The notes under the pieces are model-generated. The model was not told the origin of the DNA, did not search any database, and saw only the letters and a list, made by a program, of their open reading frames with translations. Of a stretch of 34,145 bases of DNA, positions 1 through 10,431 are shown piece by piece (positions within the stretch are counted from its first letter, which is position 1; each line of letters opens with the position of its first letter). Both the position numbers and the translations under genes were made by a program. Origin of the DNA: Balneolales bacterium (GTDB taxonomy: Bacteria > Bacteroidota > Rhodothermia > Balneolales > Natronogracilivirgulaceae); NCBI GenBank assembly GCA_007135115.1, contig SLJN01000011.1:1-34145 (forward strand), written 5' to 3'.

Positions 1-819
1 ATTTTGCCGCGGATTTTCGCGGATGAAACGCGGATTTTTTTTGGGATTTTCTGTTAGCTCACTGCTGTATTTAACTACTCGTACAAAAATAGCTTTTCCG
101 AGAAAGTAGAATACAATTTAGGCATTTTTTCGCGCGGCGAAGCCGCGCCATCTCTTCCCCAACAGCCAGTGTCATCCCGACCGAAGGTGAGCTGACTCTG
201 TGAATAATGGTTTCGATGTTAGCCGAACCGTAGCGGAGGGATCTGCCACCATTAAGCAGTTACATGTGCCAGTAGAACTGATTTTTAATTTCATATGGTA
301 GAAGTTTTTGGCAGGGGGAGTTGCTCGTTTTGACAGATATCTCCGTTACGGCTCGGCACACACCGAGTTTAAGCATAATTCAAGCCTCTCCTCCAGTTCA
401 TTGACAGATTGTTTTTGCCGCGGATCTGCACGGATTAAAAACGGATACTGATCATGGATAAAAAAACGTCCTGAAAGGACGCAACGTGAATAACCCGGGG
501 TTAAGCGAAGCGCAACCCCGGGATCCAAGACGCCCACAACCCAACATCCCGAGGCGATAATGTAGAACTTGTTATCATGGGTAGTCGAGGGATGCACGGG
601 AGTACGCCGGTCAACACAACCTCCGCGAGGACGCGAAGTGATAGTGGGCCGGTGCGGGGATCCGCCGGTAGTCGGACACAGCGCACACGGCCGGCTAAAA
701 GCCCCCGATGTGCGAATTGGGGGGGATAGCAGCTATCCGTAGGTTAAAACCTACGGAAATAGATGATTGGTCTGATTAATAGATATGAAAGGTCACGAAA
801 ATTGATGAACCCTCTATTA
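1..819. repeat. Gene-free, hairpin-rich repeat region
   Basis: No open frame here looks like a protein. The 83-aa and 61-aa frames of the ORF track lie inside palindromic DNA and overlap each other on the same strand. What can be seen: a direct repeat ttttgccgcggat at 2-14 and 413-425; a hairpin gcgcggc/gccgcgc (132-148); a gtcatcccgacc...ggagggatct segment (171-243) of a style common in dispersed bacterial repeats; a hairpin cgtcct/aggacg (467-481); a 9-bp stem cccggggtt/aaccccggg (494-522); and a 9-bp stem ccgtaggtt/aacctacgg (737-756). I read the region as one or more dispersed non-coding repeat elements. Copy number elsewhere in the genome cannot be judged from this window. Confidence 0.6.
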
Positions 820-840
820 AAAAGTCCGAACCGGATTTTT
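820..840 (-). terminator. Putative terminator after the cupin gene
   Basis: Nine-pair stem aaaagtccg/cggattttt with a 3-nt loop (829-831) and one G-U pair. It lies about 85 nt beyond the stop codon of the minus-strand cupin gene. The stem is flanked by A/T on both sides, so it could act in either direction. Confidence 0.45.
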
Positions 841-924
841 AGATTAGTTCTTGGATGAACTCTAAAAACTAATTATCCACCCACATAACTTACTATAGCA
901 CATTTACCTCGTCAATGCCACCAA

Positions 925-1608
925 TCACTCCGTGAGGTTTACATAATAGTTTTCGAAGAGTTCTTCTTCGATGCCGAGTCGTTGTGCGCGGCCGGCGATG
1001 CGGCTCATTAGAGGGGTTAAAGCACTGAAGATGCCGGGGGCTCTGGTGTCGCTTAATACCATGAAGATAGCTGTATAATAGATACTTTCAGGGGCGCCGT
1101 CTTCATCCAATTTACCGTCCCGGCCTAATCCATAGAGGATGTAGAGTGCTTTTTCAAATCCGGAGGAGCCGGGTTCAATCAGTACTTGAAATGTGATGGC
1201 TTCATCATCCGAAGGGTTGAAAAACCGGTGTTGTTCACCCGGTTCTACGATGACGGAGTCGCCAACTTCCACTTCCATATCTTTGCCATCGTGGTGGACA
1301 CCAAGAGTGCCGGATTTAGGGTAAAATGTTTCCGAAAAACGGTCATGGAAGTGTACCGAGTTGCCTCTTCCCGGCTCAAGTTCAACTTCAAGCAGCGTAT
1401 ATTCTTCATCGGTTTCATGAGCCATCTCCAGAAATGTAGTACGCTGACCAACATAGGGATGCTCCTGCGTCCGCTGAATATTATCAGGTGGTTCCATATG
1501 GAAATAGGGGGATTTGTCCGGATCATACGGAGCACCCAGAAAAAGAAATAACCCGGTAAAAAAAGCCAGTATAAAAACTACAACCCCGATCAGTATTTTT
1601 TTCCACAA
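925..1608 (-). CDS. Membrane-anchored cupin-domain protein
   Basis: A 227-residue protein with an N-terminal hydrophobic anchor (about residues 4-27) followed by one cupin barrel. The first cupin motif is visible as HFHDRFSE followed by a glycine, the second as GDSVIVEPGEQHRFFN; together they supply the His/Glu/His metal ligands. The C-terminal 70 residues (LYILYGLGRDGKLDE onward) are helical and unlike the barrel. The start is TTG; no in-frame ATG lies before the hydrophobic segment. The gene follows the Na/Pi transporter on the same strand after 93 nt, so the two may be cotranscribed. Cupins are functionally diverse; the substrate or enzymatic role cannot be told. A location at the outer face of the inner membrane is inferred from the anchor. 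Confidence 0.8.
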   Translation of the reverse strand: MWKKILIGVVVFILAFFTGLFLFLGAPYDPDKSPYFHMEPPDNIQRTQEHPYVGQRTTFLEMAHETDEEYTLLEVELEPGRGNSVHFHDRFSETFYPKSGTLGVHHDGKDMEVEVGDSVIVEPGEQHRFFNPSDDEAITFQVLIEPGSSGFEKALYILYGLGRDGKLDEDGAPESIYYTAIFMVLSDTRAPGIFSALTPLMSRIAGRAQRLGIEEELFENYYVNLTE

Positions 1609-1701
1609 CCTGTATAAAAAATTTAATCAACCTAAATTAGTATTTGCAACTTGCGTGATGCAAGCAGAGCAATGTACGAAAAGAAAGTTTATAATGCTCG
1701 A

Positions 1702-3447
1702 TTAAGGCTCTTCAGCAATTTCGAGTTGGGTATTTTGCTTCATTTTCTTGCCGTCGGCACCTGCTACTACATTCAGGATGTGGTCTCCGATACGTTCAAG
1801 CCTGTTAATAAAATCGAGGAAGTAAACTCCGGCTTTAACCGAATAATTGCCGCTTTCAAGGCGATCAAAGTGCCGGGTCTTGAAATCGTCGCGAAGCTGG
1901 TCAATACGATTTTCAATATCGATGGTGTATTCCAGGTCGAGTTTGTGCGGACCTTCCTCAAGAACCACGCGCATATTCTGGATAGCTTCTAAAACCGTAT
2001 CCAGGAGTTGCTTGAGGTCATTGACTGCTTCTTCAGAAAGATAAATTTCGCGCGACTGCATTTGTTCGAACGACATTGACATCTGGTAATAAATATCGGT
2101 GATGCGCTCCAGTTCATTGATCATCACATGCATCGTGCGAACGCGTCTTTGCGCATTTTGCGAAAGGTTGCTGTTTTCGGAAATCCGGGTCAGGTAGTTC
2201 CCCACCTCCAGTTCAATCTCATCCGAAATCTCTTCGCGTTTCTGGATTTTCTTGAGAAACTTCTGCTGCTTCTTCTGTTTTTTGAAAAACAGGGCATTGA
2301 AACTGAAGTGCATTTTCTCAATCAGCTTAGCAAACTGTTCGATCTCTTTTCGCGCCTGCTCGATGGATAATTCAGGAGAAGACAACAAGCCGGAGCGGAT
2401 ATATTGTAGTCGGAATTCCTCGTCGGAAGCTTTTGTAACAGGTTGCACCCATTCCACAAACTTTATGATCCAGGGTACAAATGCAAAAAGCAGTACGACA
2501 TTTAGTACATTAAAGGAGGTGTGAAACAGCGATATTGCAAGGGTGGCCTGGGAGCGGGCAAGGTCTCCTTCTTCAAATACAGATGGTGCTTCCGGTGCGA
2601 AAATATGCATGAGACCGTCTATGCCGTGGAGAAAAGGGGTGATGATACTAAGCATCCATGCCACCCCGATTAAATTAAACATCAGGTGGAAACGTGCAGC
2701 GCGCTTGGCGTATACATTTCCGACAATGGCGGCAATATTGGCAGTGATCGTGGTACCGATATTTTCCCCGAGAATCATGGCGGCAGCTATGGGAAAGTCA
2801 ATCCAGCCTTCGAAAAGCATCACCAGGGTAATGGTGGTAGCCGCACTTGAGGATTGTGTAATCAGGGTCAATAGCGTACCGACCATCAGGAAAATAAGTA
2901 CCGTTGCAAAACCGAGATCGGTAAACTGGTCCAGAAAAGCCAGTATTTCAGGGTTTTCATCAATATTGGGGACGGAATCCTGTATGAATCGAAGGCCGAT
3001 AAATAGAATACTAAAACCAATGGCCGCCTCACCGTAGTGATTCAATTTGGGATTATCCAAAAAAAGGAAGGGCACGGCAAACCCAATCAGAATAATGGCG
3101 ATCGTAGAGATGTTAAACTGAAACCCGAATACCGCAACCATCCAGGCGGTTACGGTTGTGCCGATATTTGCCCCCATGATGACGCCGGTGGACTCAATGA
3201 AGGTCAGCAGGCCGGCATTGACAAAGCTTACTACCATTACCGTTGTTGTGGTAGAAGACTGCGTAACCGTTGTGGAGAGGAAACCGGTTCCAACGCCAGC
3301 AAGACGGTTGGTGGTCATTCCTTTTAAAATCGCTCTGAGCTTATCTCCCGCTATTTTCTGAAGCCCGTCACTGAATAGTTTCATCCCGTAAATAAAAAGG
3401 CCGAGAGAACCAATCAGCGCAAGGAAATCAATAAGAGTATAATTCAT
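1702..3447 (-). CDS. Na/phosphate cotransporter with PhoU-like C-terminal domain
   Basis: A 581-residue polytopic membrane protein of the PNaS (Na/Pi cotransporter, NptA/YjbB-like) family. Two inverted QSS signatures typical of the family are visible: QSSTTTTVMVVSF near residue 63 and QSSSAATTITLVML near residue 199. These re-entrant segments form the transport site in the family. Hydrophobic segments fill residues 1 to about 340. The remaining 240 residues are charged and helical and match the PhoU-like four-helix region common in bacterial members. The family imports or exports inorganic phosphate driven by sodium. The start is ATG. The upstream 350 nt hold no gene, so this is probably the first gene of a two-gene unit with the cupin protein. 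Confidence 0.9.
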   Translation of the reverse strand: MNYTLIDFLALIGSLGLFIYGMKLFSDGLQKIAGDKLRAILKGMTTNRLAGVGTGFLSTTVTQSSTTTTVMVVSFVNAGLLTFIESTGVIMGANIGTTVTAWMVAVFGFQFNISTIAIILIGFAVPFLFLDNPKLNHYGEAAIGFSILFIGLRFIQDSVPNIDENPEILAFLDQFTDLGFATVLIFLMVGTLLTLITQSSSAATTITLVMLFEGWIDFPIAAAMILGENIGTTITANIAAIVGNVYAKRAARFHLMFNLIGVAWMLSIITPFLHGIDGLMHIFAPEAPSVFEEGDLARSQATLAISLFHTSFNVLNVVLLFAFVPWIIKFVEWVQPVTKASDEEFRLQYIRSGLLSSPELSIEQARKEIEQFAKLIEKMHFSFNALFFKKQKKQQKFLKKIQKREEISDEIELEVGNYLTRISENSNLSQNAQRRVRTMHVMINELERITDIYYQMSMSFEQMQSREIYLSEEAVNDLKQLLDTVLEAIQNMRVVLEEGPHKLDLEYTIDIENRIDQLRDDFKTRHFDRLESGNYSVKAGVYFLDFINRLERIGDHILNVVAGADGKKMKQNTQLEIAEEP

Positions 3448-3800
3448 GTATCAGACTGAGGTAGTAATTTTAGGAACGACCCATAAGAATACTTTGCCAA
3501 GGTTTTGGTTTTGCAAAGCACTCTAAAACCTGAGCGTTGCAATATTAAGAAAAAACAGGTTCTCTGTGAAATGTAGCTACTTCTTGTAATATTAAGGGAG
3601 TTTTTGGTGTGTAAAACACAGAGAGGCAACAAGTAAAGAAAAATGAAAAAGTATTTTGGGAGATGAGCTTATTTTGAGATGATGAAATCAGGGGAGGGTG
3701 TAAGGTTAGCAAAATCAACCATGTAGAATAGTAGGGGAAAGTCGCCGCTTTTCAACGATGACATGAATTCTTAATAGTTTGTTAACATAGAATCATGCGA
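3448..3800. other. Intergenic region upstream of the Na/Pi gene
   Basis: No credible gene. It contains a short direct repeat aatattaag (3541-3549 and 3588-3596) and an 8-bp inverted repeat tctctgtg/cacagaga around 3561 and 3617. I see no clear promoter or terminator. It separates the end of the tamB-like gene from the transporter gene, both on the minus strand, and presumably holds the transporter promoter. Confidence 0.4.
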
Positions 3801-6800
3801 TCAGTAATCGAAGCGCCACATCAGATCGACACCGCTGCGGTAGTCGTCGCTTGCCGTGAGGATGAGTTCGAGATTGGAGCGGATCAGGTATTCAATGATA
3901 ACCTGCCGGCCGGCCCGGGTTCCGCCGAGCTCCTGAAGGTAGGCTACAAACAGTCGATCCGTTAAAAACGTACCCGCTTTGATACTGGTACCACCGCCGG
4001 TGCTCCGCCGGGAGTTGTCGATTTCAATGACATCGATTCCCAGACGAGCGGCGGCAAGAGCTTCCACCCGATCAAGCAGGATATCCAGAGCGATATCGGA
4101 GGCGATATTGGCCTCACCGCGACCGGAAACCGTTCGTTCCCAGCCCGCAAGAGATTCAAAGGGTCGGCCAAAGAGGGTATAGCTGATGATATCCTGAAAC
4201 TCCATTTCAGGTTCGCTCTCATACGTAAAGTCCGGTTCTTCGACCGTGCCGGAGATCACGTACCAAATGCGAATATCTTCGGCTTGTTGCCGCGGGCGGT
4301 AGAGCGCCCGGATGTCCAGCTCAGGATTCATAGCATCGCCGCTGAACAGTATGGCTCCGCTGTCAATGTCAAAGCGTTTGTTGAGGATGGTGGTAACGTG
4401 ACCGGAGGGGATATTCAAATCGCCGAAGACTTCGAGGTCTTCCATGTGTGATTTTACGATTTCAAGATCTCCGCGTAGCGCCAGATTCATCTCAGGATCC
4501 CTGCGGTTACGGAGAAATACGTTGCGATCCATGGAAATCGACATCTCAATGGCCAGGTTATTAAAGAAGTCGATTTGTTCAGCAGCTTCGAGTATCTCCT
4601 GATCGTCATCAAGCTCAACATCCTCTACGGTACGTTCTCCGAAGTTATCCAGATAAAGCGTCCCGCGGTCCACTCTGAAATCACCGGTAATCGAAGGTTG
4701 CTCCAAGTCTCCGGTGATACGGGTATTCAAACTGACAAAAGCTTCGATATCTCTGGTGTTGAAGGCTCTGAAATTGCGTCCGTTTATTCTGAGATTAAAA
4801 TCATCCGGGGTAAAACCATCCAATCCAATGGTACCCGAGCCGGATACCAGGCCATTGCTTCGGGCCTGGAAAGACTCCAGCGTTAGCTTTTCGGGATCCA
4901 GCCCTAAAAACAGCTGAATATTGGATAGCCGGACGTTGTTTTCAACCAGAAAAGCCGATCCGCCGGTATAGTTGATGTTTCCGTCGAGATCAGGGTCGGC
5001 GATGGTACCGGTGATATCGATATCGGCATTGAGGCGACCCTCAAGATCTCTAATGAGGTTGGCAGGCAGAAAATCATTAAATGCCGCCATACGGAAATCC
5101 GTAGTGGTCAGGCTGAATGACAGCTCATCGTCTTCATCGGGTACATCTACCGCAAACCTTTGGAAATCGGCATAGAACGGTAAACTTCCTTCGAGATCAG
5201 CCACGCGCTGGCCAAGGGATTCAACATTAGACCGGATGCTGATTTCTTCAGCGGCATGTTCGTAGTCCCATGCAAATCTCAGTGAATCTACAGCGATGTC
5301 GGATAGGGTGGCATCATACAAAATCATATCGCCAAAGAATTTAGGCGAGCCGGCCGTACCGGAGAGGTCGGTGTCCATCGCTAAGGTACCTTGCTGCTGA
5401 CCGATGCCGGCTTTTTCCATGAAATCATGAAATCGGGAAATATCGACCGGGTCAATCGTGAGGTAGCCCTCTACGTGTTCTTCGAAAAACGATTCATCGA
5501 GCTCTTGAGGGGCAATGGGTTCGAAGGGAAGGTCAAACCGGGAGTCAGCAAGTCGCTCGCCTTCATCTTCTACGAAGAATTCCGTGTTGAGTCTTTGATC
5601 TTCAATATCCAGTTGTAAACTCATCAAATCCAGCGTAAGCTGATTGTAGTAGAAGTCAGTCAATCGGATATCGGAATGTACTTCGATGTCCTCACCGTCC
5701 AGGCGGAAGTCGGTTTCACCACTGAGCAGACCTTTAAAAATCGGTTCATCAATGAATGCACTTTGGATGACCCCGAGGTCAGCCCGCTGGCCGTCTAAAT
5801 ACCCGGTCATAACCCCGGTGGTATCCTGATTGAAGGCCATGGATAAAGTAGATTCGTCGTCCGAAGCCAATGTAAGGGTATCCAAAGTGATGCCTTGGTC
5901 ATCGAAGGTAAAATCAAACGGATCTTTGAGCCGATACTCAATAGAGGGATCAAAAATCGAAAGGAGAGAGGTTGTCAGTTTTAAATCACCGTCTGCAAAA
6001 TCATAAGCGGCTTCCTGGGCGAGTCCGCTTTCATCACTAATATTAAATTCAAAACGATAATCTCCGGCTACCAGCCCTTCATCGATGCTGCCTGCTGTAG
6101 ATATATTCAAGTCCTGAACGCCGAATGAGCCCAGGCGTGGTGATAAAAACTCAATATCGGCATCGTAATCCGGTCTACGGGTCAGACCCGAATGTGCTCT
6201 GCCGTTGACTTCATCCACAAACAGCGTATCATAGACCACATTGCTAAGATTTAACTCGCCGTCAAACGACAACTCCTGATTATCATCCTGTTCTATCATA
6301 CCGGCCATGGTTCCGGTCGCCGATAAGGTATCCGCACCGGCGATTTCGGCAAACGGCTGAAGGTCTTTGACTTCCAGATCGAAATTTAACCGATTGGCCA
6401 GATCGGTGTAATCCAGTAGATTGTATCGTGCGGTAACACTCGCATCAGCGATGCTGCTGGAGAAGTAGGATTCATCAACCGTTAAAATGGTGTCGGCTAT
6501 GGTAAAAGAGGATGAAAGTGCCTCAAGTGCACGGCCGTCGAGTTCGGAGCGGCTCATATCAAGTTTACCGGTCAAATCAAGATCTTCAATGGAGATCCCG
6601 CTGCCTTCGGCCTCAAAATTAAAATTCAGGTCACTGGGCAATTCTTCGAGCATCGAAATCTGAGAAAGATCGAGGTTGGTTACCTCCGATTGCAGTGCAT
6701 AGGTGATCGGATCATCCTGCCAACCTGACTCAAAATGGGTGGTCAGCATCCCTCTGGCCAAACGCATTTCGGCATCGGCCTCTACATAATCCTGATCCAG

Positions 6801-8288
6801 AAAGCCGTTGATTAACAGGTCGTCGATGCGTTCATCCATCAATTCGATGCGGTCAAAATCGATGAGATAGGCAATGGGCTGATCAGATAGCATGAAGTCC
6901 TGACCATCTGCGTCTAACGTGCCGTTAACTCGCCCTTCGAGTGTTTCATCTGCTGCCCATAGTGCCGGGTTTATCGAGCGAAGGTCAAGATGAGCCTCCC
7001 AGAAGCGATCTTCAAAAAGGTCGGTAATGGAGAGATTCAGGGCAATTTCTTCATCTTCCAGTGATAACAACTGCTGAATATCGGCTTGCTCTCCTTCCCA
7101 GTTGATATCAGCCGAATAGGCATCCAGCCGGTAAGGGTTGTAGATGATGTCGTTGATGACCAGTGAACCGCTAAGACTGCCGTTTTGCCAATCATCTATC
7201 GGAACGGCCCCGTATAGGTCCAGATCAAAGCTGTTAAGCGTCGGCAGATCTTCATCAATTAAAACTGTCGGATCGACCCGCCCGGTTGCCAGACGCAGCG
7301 ATGTTAACTGAAGCGGTGAGCCGGTTTGAAACCCCGCATCGATGGTTACGTCTTCCAGGCCATCGGCCGAGAGCTCGATTCCGGCAGTAAAATCCGACAA
7401 GCTACCCGAAGATCTCAGGTTTACGGTAATATCCTGCACGAGCGGCAATTCATCAACATAAGGGCTGATATCCTGATAGCCGAGCGGATTGAGAAAGGCT
7501 TCCACCGAAAAGGTTTCGTCTTCAGCGTCGAATTCTCCCGAAGATTCCAGAAAGGTGTGCGCTCCGGCAAGCGAAAGCGACTGGAGGGTGATGCGATCGT
7601 CTTCCATCCGGGCTGAAGTGGCAAATTCAAGCGGTCCGTCGAGACGTCCTTCGGTGAGGACAAAATCCAGATTTTCCAACCTTGCTTCCTGATAACCATC
7701 GACAAAACGCACGCCGGCGTGGAGGTCCAGGGATTCAATCAACGCATATTCGTCGGGCAATTCGGGTGAGGTTACCGATATTTCGTGATTGTGCAGCGCT
7801 ATATCGCGGACTTCAAAATCGGGCAAGTCCAGGGGTTCTTCGTCCGGGTCCGGTTCGGCATCCGGGAGGATATTGAGGAGGTTCCATCCGGTTTCATCCT
7901 CCACAACATCCGCTTTTAGTTGATGAATATCCAGGCGATCAAGGGTGTGCGGACTTCGGATCAGTTCCATCAAACCGTAACGAACGCCGATGCTATCAAT
8001 CGAAGCCAGTTCTGAGCCGGTTATATCCGCTACGGAAACCCCCGAAATATCGATGTGAGAAAATAAATCCCCCCGCATCTGATCAATACGCAGCTCTCCT
8101 TTAAGAGTATCATTGGCCGTTCGTTCTACATACTGTTTTATCTGAGAAAAAAACCAATCTGCCTGAACGGTGTACCGAATGAATGCAGCCAACAGCACCA
8201 GAATAACGAGGGTAATCCACGGCCATTTACGCCATTTTCGGCGCTTCGGCTTCTCGGATTCGTTATGTTGAGGGGTGTTTTCTGCCAT
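3801..8288 (-). CDS. tamB: TamB/DUF490-family translocation and assembly protein
   Basis: A 1495-residue protein with a basic cytoplasmic start and one membrane anchor (about residues 24-40, WITLVILVLLAAF), followed by a very long region of repeated beta-rich segments. The C-terminal 350 residues carry the TamB domain: a stretch like GHVTTILNKRFDIDSGAI, then a signature region ISGTVEEPDFTYESEPEM followed by the DIISYTLFGRP element. TamB-family proteins are AsmA-like and span the periplasm; known roles are outer-membrane protein assembly with TamA and lipid transport between membranes. The start codon overlaps the stop of the upstream Omp85 gene by one base (TGATG), which implies translational coupling and a joint function. 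It is longer than E. coli TamB (about 1260 residues) and very acidic. Confidence 0.9.
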   Translation of the reverse strand: MAENTPQHNESEKPKRRKWRKWPWITLVILVLLAAFIRYTVQADWFFSQIKQYVERTANDTLKGELRIDQMRGDLFSHIDISGVSVADITGSELASIDSIGVRYGLMELIRSPHTLDRLDIHQLKADVVEDETGWNLLNILPDAEPDPDEEPLDLPDFEVRDIALHNHEISVTSPELPDEYALIESLDLHAGVRFVDGYQEARLENLDFVLTEGRLDGPLEFATSARMEDDRITLQSLSLAGAHTFLESSGEFDAEDETFSVEAFLNPLGYQDISPYVDELPLVQDITVNLRSSGSLSDFTAGIELSADGLEDVTIDAGFQTGSPLQLTSLRLATGRVDPTVLIDEDLPTLNSFDLDLYGAVPIDDWQNGSLSGSLVINDIIYNPYRLDAYSADINWEGEQADIQQLLSLEDEEIALNLSITDLFEDRFWEAHLDLRSINPALWAADETLEGRVNGTLDADGQDFMLSDQPIAYLIDFDRIELMDERIDDLLINGFLDQDYVEADAEMRLARGMLTTHFESGWQDDPITYALQSEVTNLDLSQISMLEELPSDLNFNFEAEGSGISIEDLDLTGKLDMSRSELDGRALEALSSSFTIADTILTVDESYFSSSIADASVTARYNLLDYTDLANRLNFDLEVKDLQPFAEIAGADTLSATGTMAGMIEQDDNQELSFDGELNLSNVVYDTLFVDEVNGRAHSGLTRRPDYDADIEFLSPRLGSFGVQDLNISTAGSIDEGLVAGDYRFEFNISDESGLAQEAAYDFADGDLKLTTSLLSIFDPSIEYRLKDPFDFTFDDQGITLDTLTLASDDESTLSMAFNQDTTGVMTGYLDGQRADLGVIQSAFIDEPIFKGLLSGETDFRLDGEDIEVHSDIRLTDFYYNQLTLDLMSLQLDIEDQRLNTEFFVEDEGERLADSRFDLPFEPIAPQELDESFFEEHVEGYLTIDPVDISRFHDFMEKAGIGQQQGTLAMDTDLSGTAGSPKFFGDMILYDATLSDIAVDSLRFAWDYEHAAEEISIRSNVESLGQRVADLEGSLPFYADFQRFAVDVPDEDDELSFSLTTTDFRMAAFNDFLPANLIRDLEGRLNADIDITGTIADPDLDGNINYTGGSAFLVENNVRLSNIQLFLGLDPEKLTLESFQARSNGLVSGSGTIGLDGFTPDDFNLRINGRNFRAFNTRDIEAFVSLNTRITGDLEQPSITGDFRVDRGTLYLDNFGERTVEDVELDDDQEILEAAEQIDFFNNLAIEMSISMDRNVFLRNRRDPEMNLALRGDLEIVKSHMEDLEVFGDLNIPSGHVTTILNKRFDIDSGAILFSGDAMNPELDIRALYRPRQQAEDIRIWYVISGTVEEPDFTYESEPEMEFQDIISYTLFGRPFESLAGWERTVSGRGEANIASDIALDILLDRVEALAAARLGIDVIEIDNSRRSTGGGTSIKAGTFLTDRLFVAYLQELGGTRAGRQVIIEYLIRSNLELILTASDDYRSGVDLMWRFDY

Positions 8289-10240
8289 CAGAAGGATTGT
8301 CCAATGCTAAAGTGAATGCCCCAGCGGTTTATCGGCGACCCATAATCGGTACCCTCATGGATATTGAGGTCTTCATCGGATGGATTGATTTTATAACCCA
8401 GGTCAATGCGGACCGGTCCGATAGGTGAACTGTAGCGAAATCCGCCGCCGACTCCGAATTTTAAATCACCGGGATCGAAATCGGACGGTTCATCCCAAAT
8501 CTGGCCGCCATCCAGGAAAAAGGCCATACCTAAATTGTTGAGCAGAAAATCCATTTGCTGGCGAAATTCGATGTTAAAGGTGGACATCGCATTCCCGCCC
8601 ACAGGCAGATAGGCCTGAAATTCGCCATCATCAAAAACCGGTCGTTTGGAGCCGAGCATTCGACGCTGCCATCCGCGTACGGAGTTGGTGCCACCGGCAT
8701 ATAGCCGGATATTTTCGGGAAGAGGACGATCTTCATCGGAGTAGATCATACCGCCATCGAGACGCATAGCGATTTGGGAATCGGTAGGCAGGTCAACATA
8801 GCGTCGTACATCCAGCAAAAAACGCTGATAGGAAAGGGAACCGGAACTCAGGATTCCAGAAAATTCCGCAAAAGGTCGCACAATCCAGCCTTCGCCCCAG
8901 TCCGGCATAGTTTTCCCGTAGTAAGAGGATAACTGAAGCGCGGAGATGTTATACAGATTCGGCGGGCGGTCGACGATATCAGGGTAGTCAATGAGGTCTT
9001 CCCGGTTACGAGTAAACTCATAAGAAACGGTTGATGTAAAATCCTCGCTGTGCTGGTAGATAAAACTGTTGGTAATACCACCCCGCAGAAGCAAGTAGTT
9101 CGTCTCATCGAGGCGTTGGCCAAATGGGTTGATTGTTACACGGCTGCTGGAGTTAAAGACGTAGGGGAACAGATATTCAAGGTCGAATGACTGTTCGATG
9201 AAAGATCCGCGAACCCGGCTTTGAAAGCGATGACCGGTCCCCCAGGGATTGCGGTGTTCCCATCTGACGGATGCTCGCAAAATTTCTTCCCAGCCCGCGC
9301 CGATTTGGGTCTGGATACTTCTTCGTGGATATTCGCGAACACGAACACGGACAGAAACCGTTGAATCGCGAGCCTGTTCCGGAAGGCCGATCGTGGCAAA
9401 GCGAAACAGATGATGACTGTACACATTGCGCTGGCTATCGCGAATCTTATTCTGTTGATAGATGTCGCCTTCTTTAAGGTTAGATTGCCGGCGAACTTTA
9501 CGTTCATCAATGGATTCGTTGCCCTCGACGAAGATTTCTCCGATTCGGGCAAGTGGTCCCGGATCGATATGGATATGGACATCGGCAGAGTTTTCGGTTT
9601 CGTCAACTTCCGGCATAACATTAACTCTGGCAAAGGGGTATCCGATATCATTGAGTGCATCCAATATACGGGCCTCTACATCGCTGTGTAGCAACAATTG
9701 GTAGCGCTCGCCGGGTTGAAGTTCGTGGCGGTCCAACGCTCTGCGAAACACCGAGTGCTCTTTTAGTTCAGCTTCCTGAGAGTTGCCTTCTTCAAAACCA
9801 TAGGTTACTTCGTTAATGGTTGTTTCCGGACCTTCTTCGATTTCAAATAAGACATTACGCCGCCAGTCTCGGCGACCTTCATCAACCTGGTAGCTTACGT
9901 TAGTGTGATAAAAGCCACGGCGCCGATAAAAACGCTCAATTCTAATTACATCCCTGCGCACTTCATTCTCGCTGAAATCATAGCCTGAGCGGTTCCAAAA
10001 TCGCAACTTTCGCATCATGGAGGGCGCTTCGGTGGCAATTTGGTTTCTTATCACCATGGAGCGAAAGGTATTGTTGCCTTTGATATCTACATTCCACACC
10101 ATCGGGTTTTCGGCAGTTCGAGGCTGAGCCGGAGCATTAGTGGTGGTGGATGCATCGGCATTACCGGCCGGATAAGCTGTCAATGGCGCAAATAAAACCA
10201 GACTTGATAGAATTGTAATGATGTTAAGTAACCGAGGCAC
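8288..10240 (-). CDS. tamA: Omp85-family outer membrane protein (TamA/BamA-like)
   Basis: A 650-residue protein with a signal peptide (residues 1 to about 25), a set of POTRA-like domains (about 50-300) and a C-terminal 16-strand barrel of the bacterial surface antigen type. The GGTNSVRGW stretch corresponds to the conserved VRG[FYW] lid motif of Omp85 proteins, and the protein ends in phenylalanine (HFSIGQSF), as expected for a barrel insertion signal. The size is close to TamA (about 577) and shorter than BamA (about 800). Coupling to the tamB-like gene favours a TamA role, but in phyla without a classical tamA this could equally be called a BamA homologue. The start is ATG; about 190 nt separate it from the upstream secreted-protein gene. 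Confidence 0.85.
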   Translation of the reverse strand: MPRLLNIITILSSLVLFAPLTAYPAGNADASTTTNAPAQPRTAENPMVWNVDIKGNNTFRSMVIRNQIATEAPSMMRKLRFWNRSGYDFSENEVRRDVIRIERFYRRRGFYHTNVSYQVDEGRRDWRRNVLFEIEEGPETTINEVTYGFEEGNSQEAELKEHSVFRRALDRHELQPGERYQLLLHSDVEARILDALNDIGYPFARVNVMPEVDETENSADVHIHIDPGPLARIGEIFVEGNESIDERKVRRQSNLKEGDIYQQNKIRDSQRNVYSHHLFRFATIGLPEQARDSTVSVRVRVREYPRRSIQTQIGAGWEEILRASVRWEHRNPWGTGHRFQSRVRGSFIEQSFDLEYLFPYVFNSSSRVTINPFGQRLDETNYLLLRGGITNSFIYQHSEDFTSTVSYEFTRNREDLIDYPDIVDRPPNLYNISALQLSSYYGKTMPDWGEGWIVRPFAEFSGILSSGSLSYQRFLLDVRRYVDLPTDSQIAMRLDGGMIYSDEDRPLPENIRLYAGGTNSVRGWQRRMLGSKRPVFDDGEFQAYLPVGGNAMSTFNIEFRQQMDFLLNNLGMAFFLDGGQIWDEPSDFDPGDLKFGVGGGFRYSSPIGPVRIDLGYKINPSDEDLNIHEGTDYGSPINRWGIHFSIGQSF

Positions 10241-10431
10241 TTTGATAACTTAAGTAGCGTAAATTATTGAATATTCAGACAGTAAAAGATCAGCACAGAG
10301 GAATATAGTGATGATTCGGGGAGCAACCCTAACGCATTTTTGGAATATAAAGTTTGATCTGAATTTTTAAAGACCTGGAAGCTATGTTGTAAGTCTTTTA
10401 AAGTTTTGACGTAAGTGTTTAAAACTCTCGA

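Noticed and set aside
307-324. tggcagggggagttgct as a sigma54 site
   Set aside because: The spacing between GG and GC is one base too long, and no gene follows downstream.
346-686. ORFs 346-597 and 501-686 (minus) as genes
   Set aside because: They overlap each other on the same strand inside palindromic repeat DNA, lack a plausible initiation region and have atypical, Cys/Trp/Pro-rich composition; such frames arise within dispersed repeats.
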